Below, piece after piece: positions 13,681 to 14,100 of a stretch of DNA of 14,100 nt. Origin of the DNA: an uncultured Burkholderiales bacterium. GTDB lineage: Bacteria; Pseudomonadota; Gammaproteobacteria; Burkholderiales; Burkholderiaceae_E. A program made the position numbers and the translations under genes. Positions within the stretch are counted from its first letter, which is position 1. Every line of letters starts with the position of its first letter. The DNA lies in the NCBI GenBank assembly GCA_903831925.1, contig CAIKZV010000063.1:1-14100 (forward strand), read 5' to 3'. Under the pieces are notes generated by a model. It was given only the letters and a program-made list of their open reading frames with translations, was not told the origin of the DNA and did no database searches.

Positions 13681-14100
13681 AAGATGCGTTCGGTCGGCAG
13701 GCGCGCCAGATACTGACCGTAGCTGCTCTTGCCGAGTTCGGTGGCCAGGCGGCCAAGCTGCTGATCGTCGATCCAGCCCTTTCGCCAGGCAACCTCCTCG
13801 GGGCTGCCGACCCGCAGCCCCTGGCGCCGCTCGATGGTCTGGATGAACAGACCCGCCTCGATCAGCGACTCGTGCGTGCCGGTATCGAGCCAGGCATGGC
13901 CGCGGCCCAGCAGTTGCACATCGAGCGCACCGCGCTCGAGGTAGACGCGATTGAGGTCGGTGATCTCGAGTTCGCCGCGCGGCGAGGGTTTGAGGTCGCG
14001 CGCGATGCCGACCACCTGCGGATCATAGAAATAGAGCCCGGTGACCGCGTAGCGGCTCTTGGGCGCGGTCGGCTTTTCTTCAAGGCTGATTGCACGACCG
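13677..14100 (-). CDS. rmlA: Glucose-1-phosphate thymidylyltransferase RmlA (RfbA), C-terminal part only
   Basis: The last 140 residues are visible; the family is about 290 residues, so the N-terminal half with the nucleotide-binding GGxGTRL motif lies beyond the right edge. The enzyme joins dTTP and glucose-1-phosphate to give dTDP-glucose, the first step of the rhamnose pathway. The visible segment matches the family closely: ISLEEKP (sugar-binding), KS.YAVTGLYFYD, RGELEITDLN, GRGHAWLDTGTHESL (whose Asp corresponds to the metal-binding Asp of RmlA), IERRQGLRVGSPEE and YGQYL near the end. The GTG at 14015 is internal and is not a start. The frame runs without interruption to the window edge. 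Confidence 0.96.
   Translation of the reverse strand, partial: GRAISLEEKPTAPKSRYAVTGLYFYDPQVVGIARDLKPSPRGELEITDLNRVYLERGALDVQLLGRGHAWLDTGTHESLIEAGLFIQTIERRQGLRVGSPEEVAWRKGWIDDQQLGRLATELGKSSYGQYLARLPTERIF

Overview
The window (14.1 kb, high GC) is one end of an exopolysaccharide (EPS) / surface-glycan biosynthesis locus from a Gram-negative proteobacterium. A betaproteobacterium is my best guess: the chain-length pair looks like the EpsF/EpsG type described for methanolan-like EPS clusters, an outer-membrane-type lipoprotein is present, and alternative GTG/TTG starts and 4-bp stop/start overlaps are common. The genus cannot be fixed from this sequence alone. I see no rRNA, tRNA, CRISPR array, insertion sequence or phage gene, and no gene-free stretch longer than about 150 bases.

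Layout. Two genes on the plus strand occupy 1-1850: tandem paralogues of a secreted protein family I do not recognise. The first is cut by the window edge and carries a Pro-Thr linker; the second is a lipoprotein. An intrinsic terminator lies between them. Everything from 1822 to the right edge is on the minus strand and reads right to left: rmlA (cut by the edge), rmlC, rmlD, a 140-bp leader region, an EpsF-type Wzz-like chain-length protein, an EpsG-type P-loop partner, a Wzy/O-antigen-ligase-like membrane protein, a GT4-like glycosyltransferase, a Wzx-like flippase, a second GT4 glycosyltransferase with a Cys cluster, a second RmlD-like reductase, and a final glycosyltransferase resembling DUF1972-type rhamnosyltransferases. 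The two strands converge tail to tail and the terminal coding regions overlap by 29 bp.

How it works together (inference from families). RmlA, RmlC and RmlD, with RmlB expected just outside the right edge, make dTDP-L-rhamnose. Three glycosyltransferases build a lipid-linked repeat unit that probably contains rhamnose. The flippase moves it across the inner membrane, the Wzy-like protein polymerises it (or transfers it), and the EpsF/EpsG pair sets chain length and couples to export. No priming glycosyltransferase and no Wza-like outer-membrane exporter lies in the window, so the locus probably continues to the right.

The least explained parts are the paralogous secreted pair next to the locus and several inverted repeats at gene junctions. 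The clearest of these is a perfect 10-bp-arm hairpin that places the rmlC start codon in its loop and the rmlA stop codon in its stem. A bulged 14-bp stem in the epsF leader is the next best.
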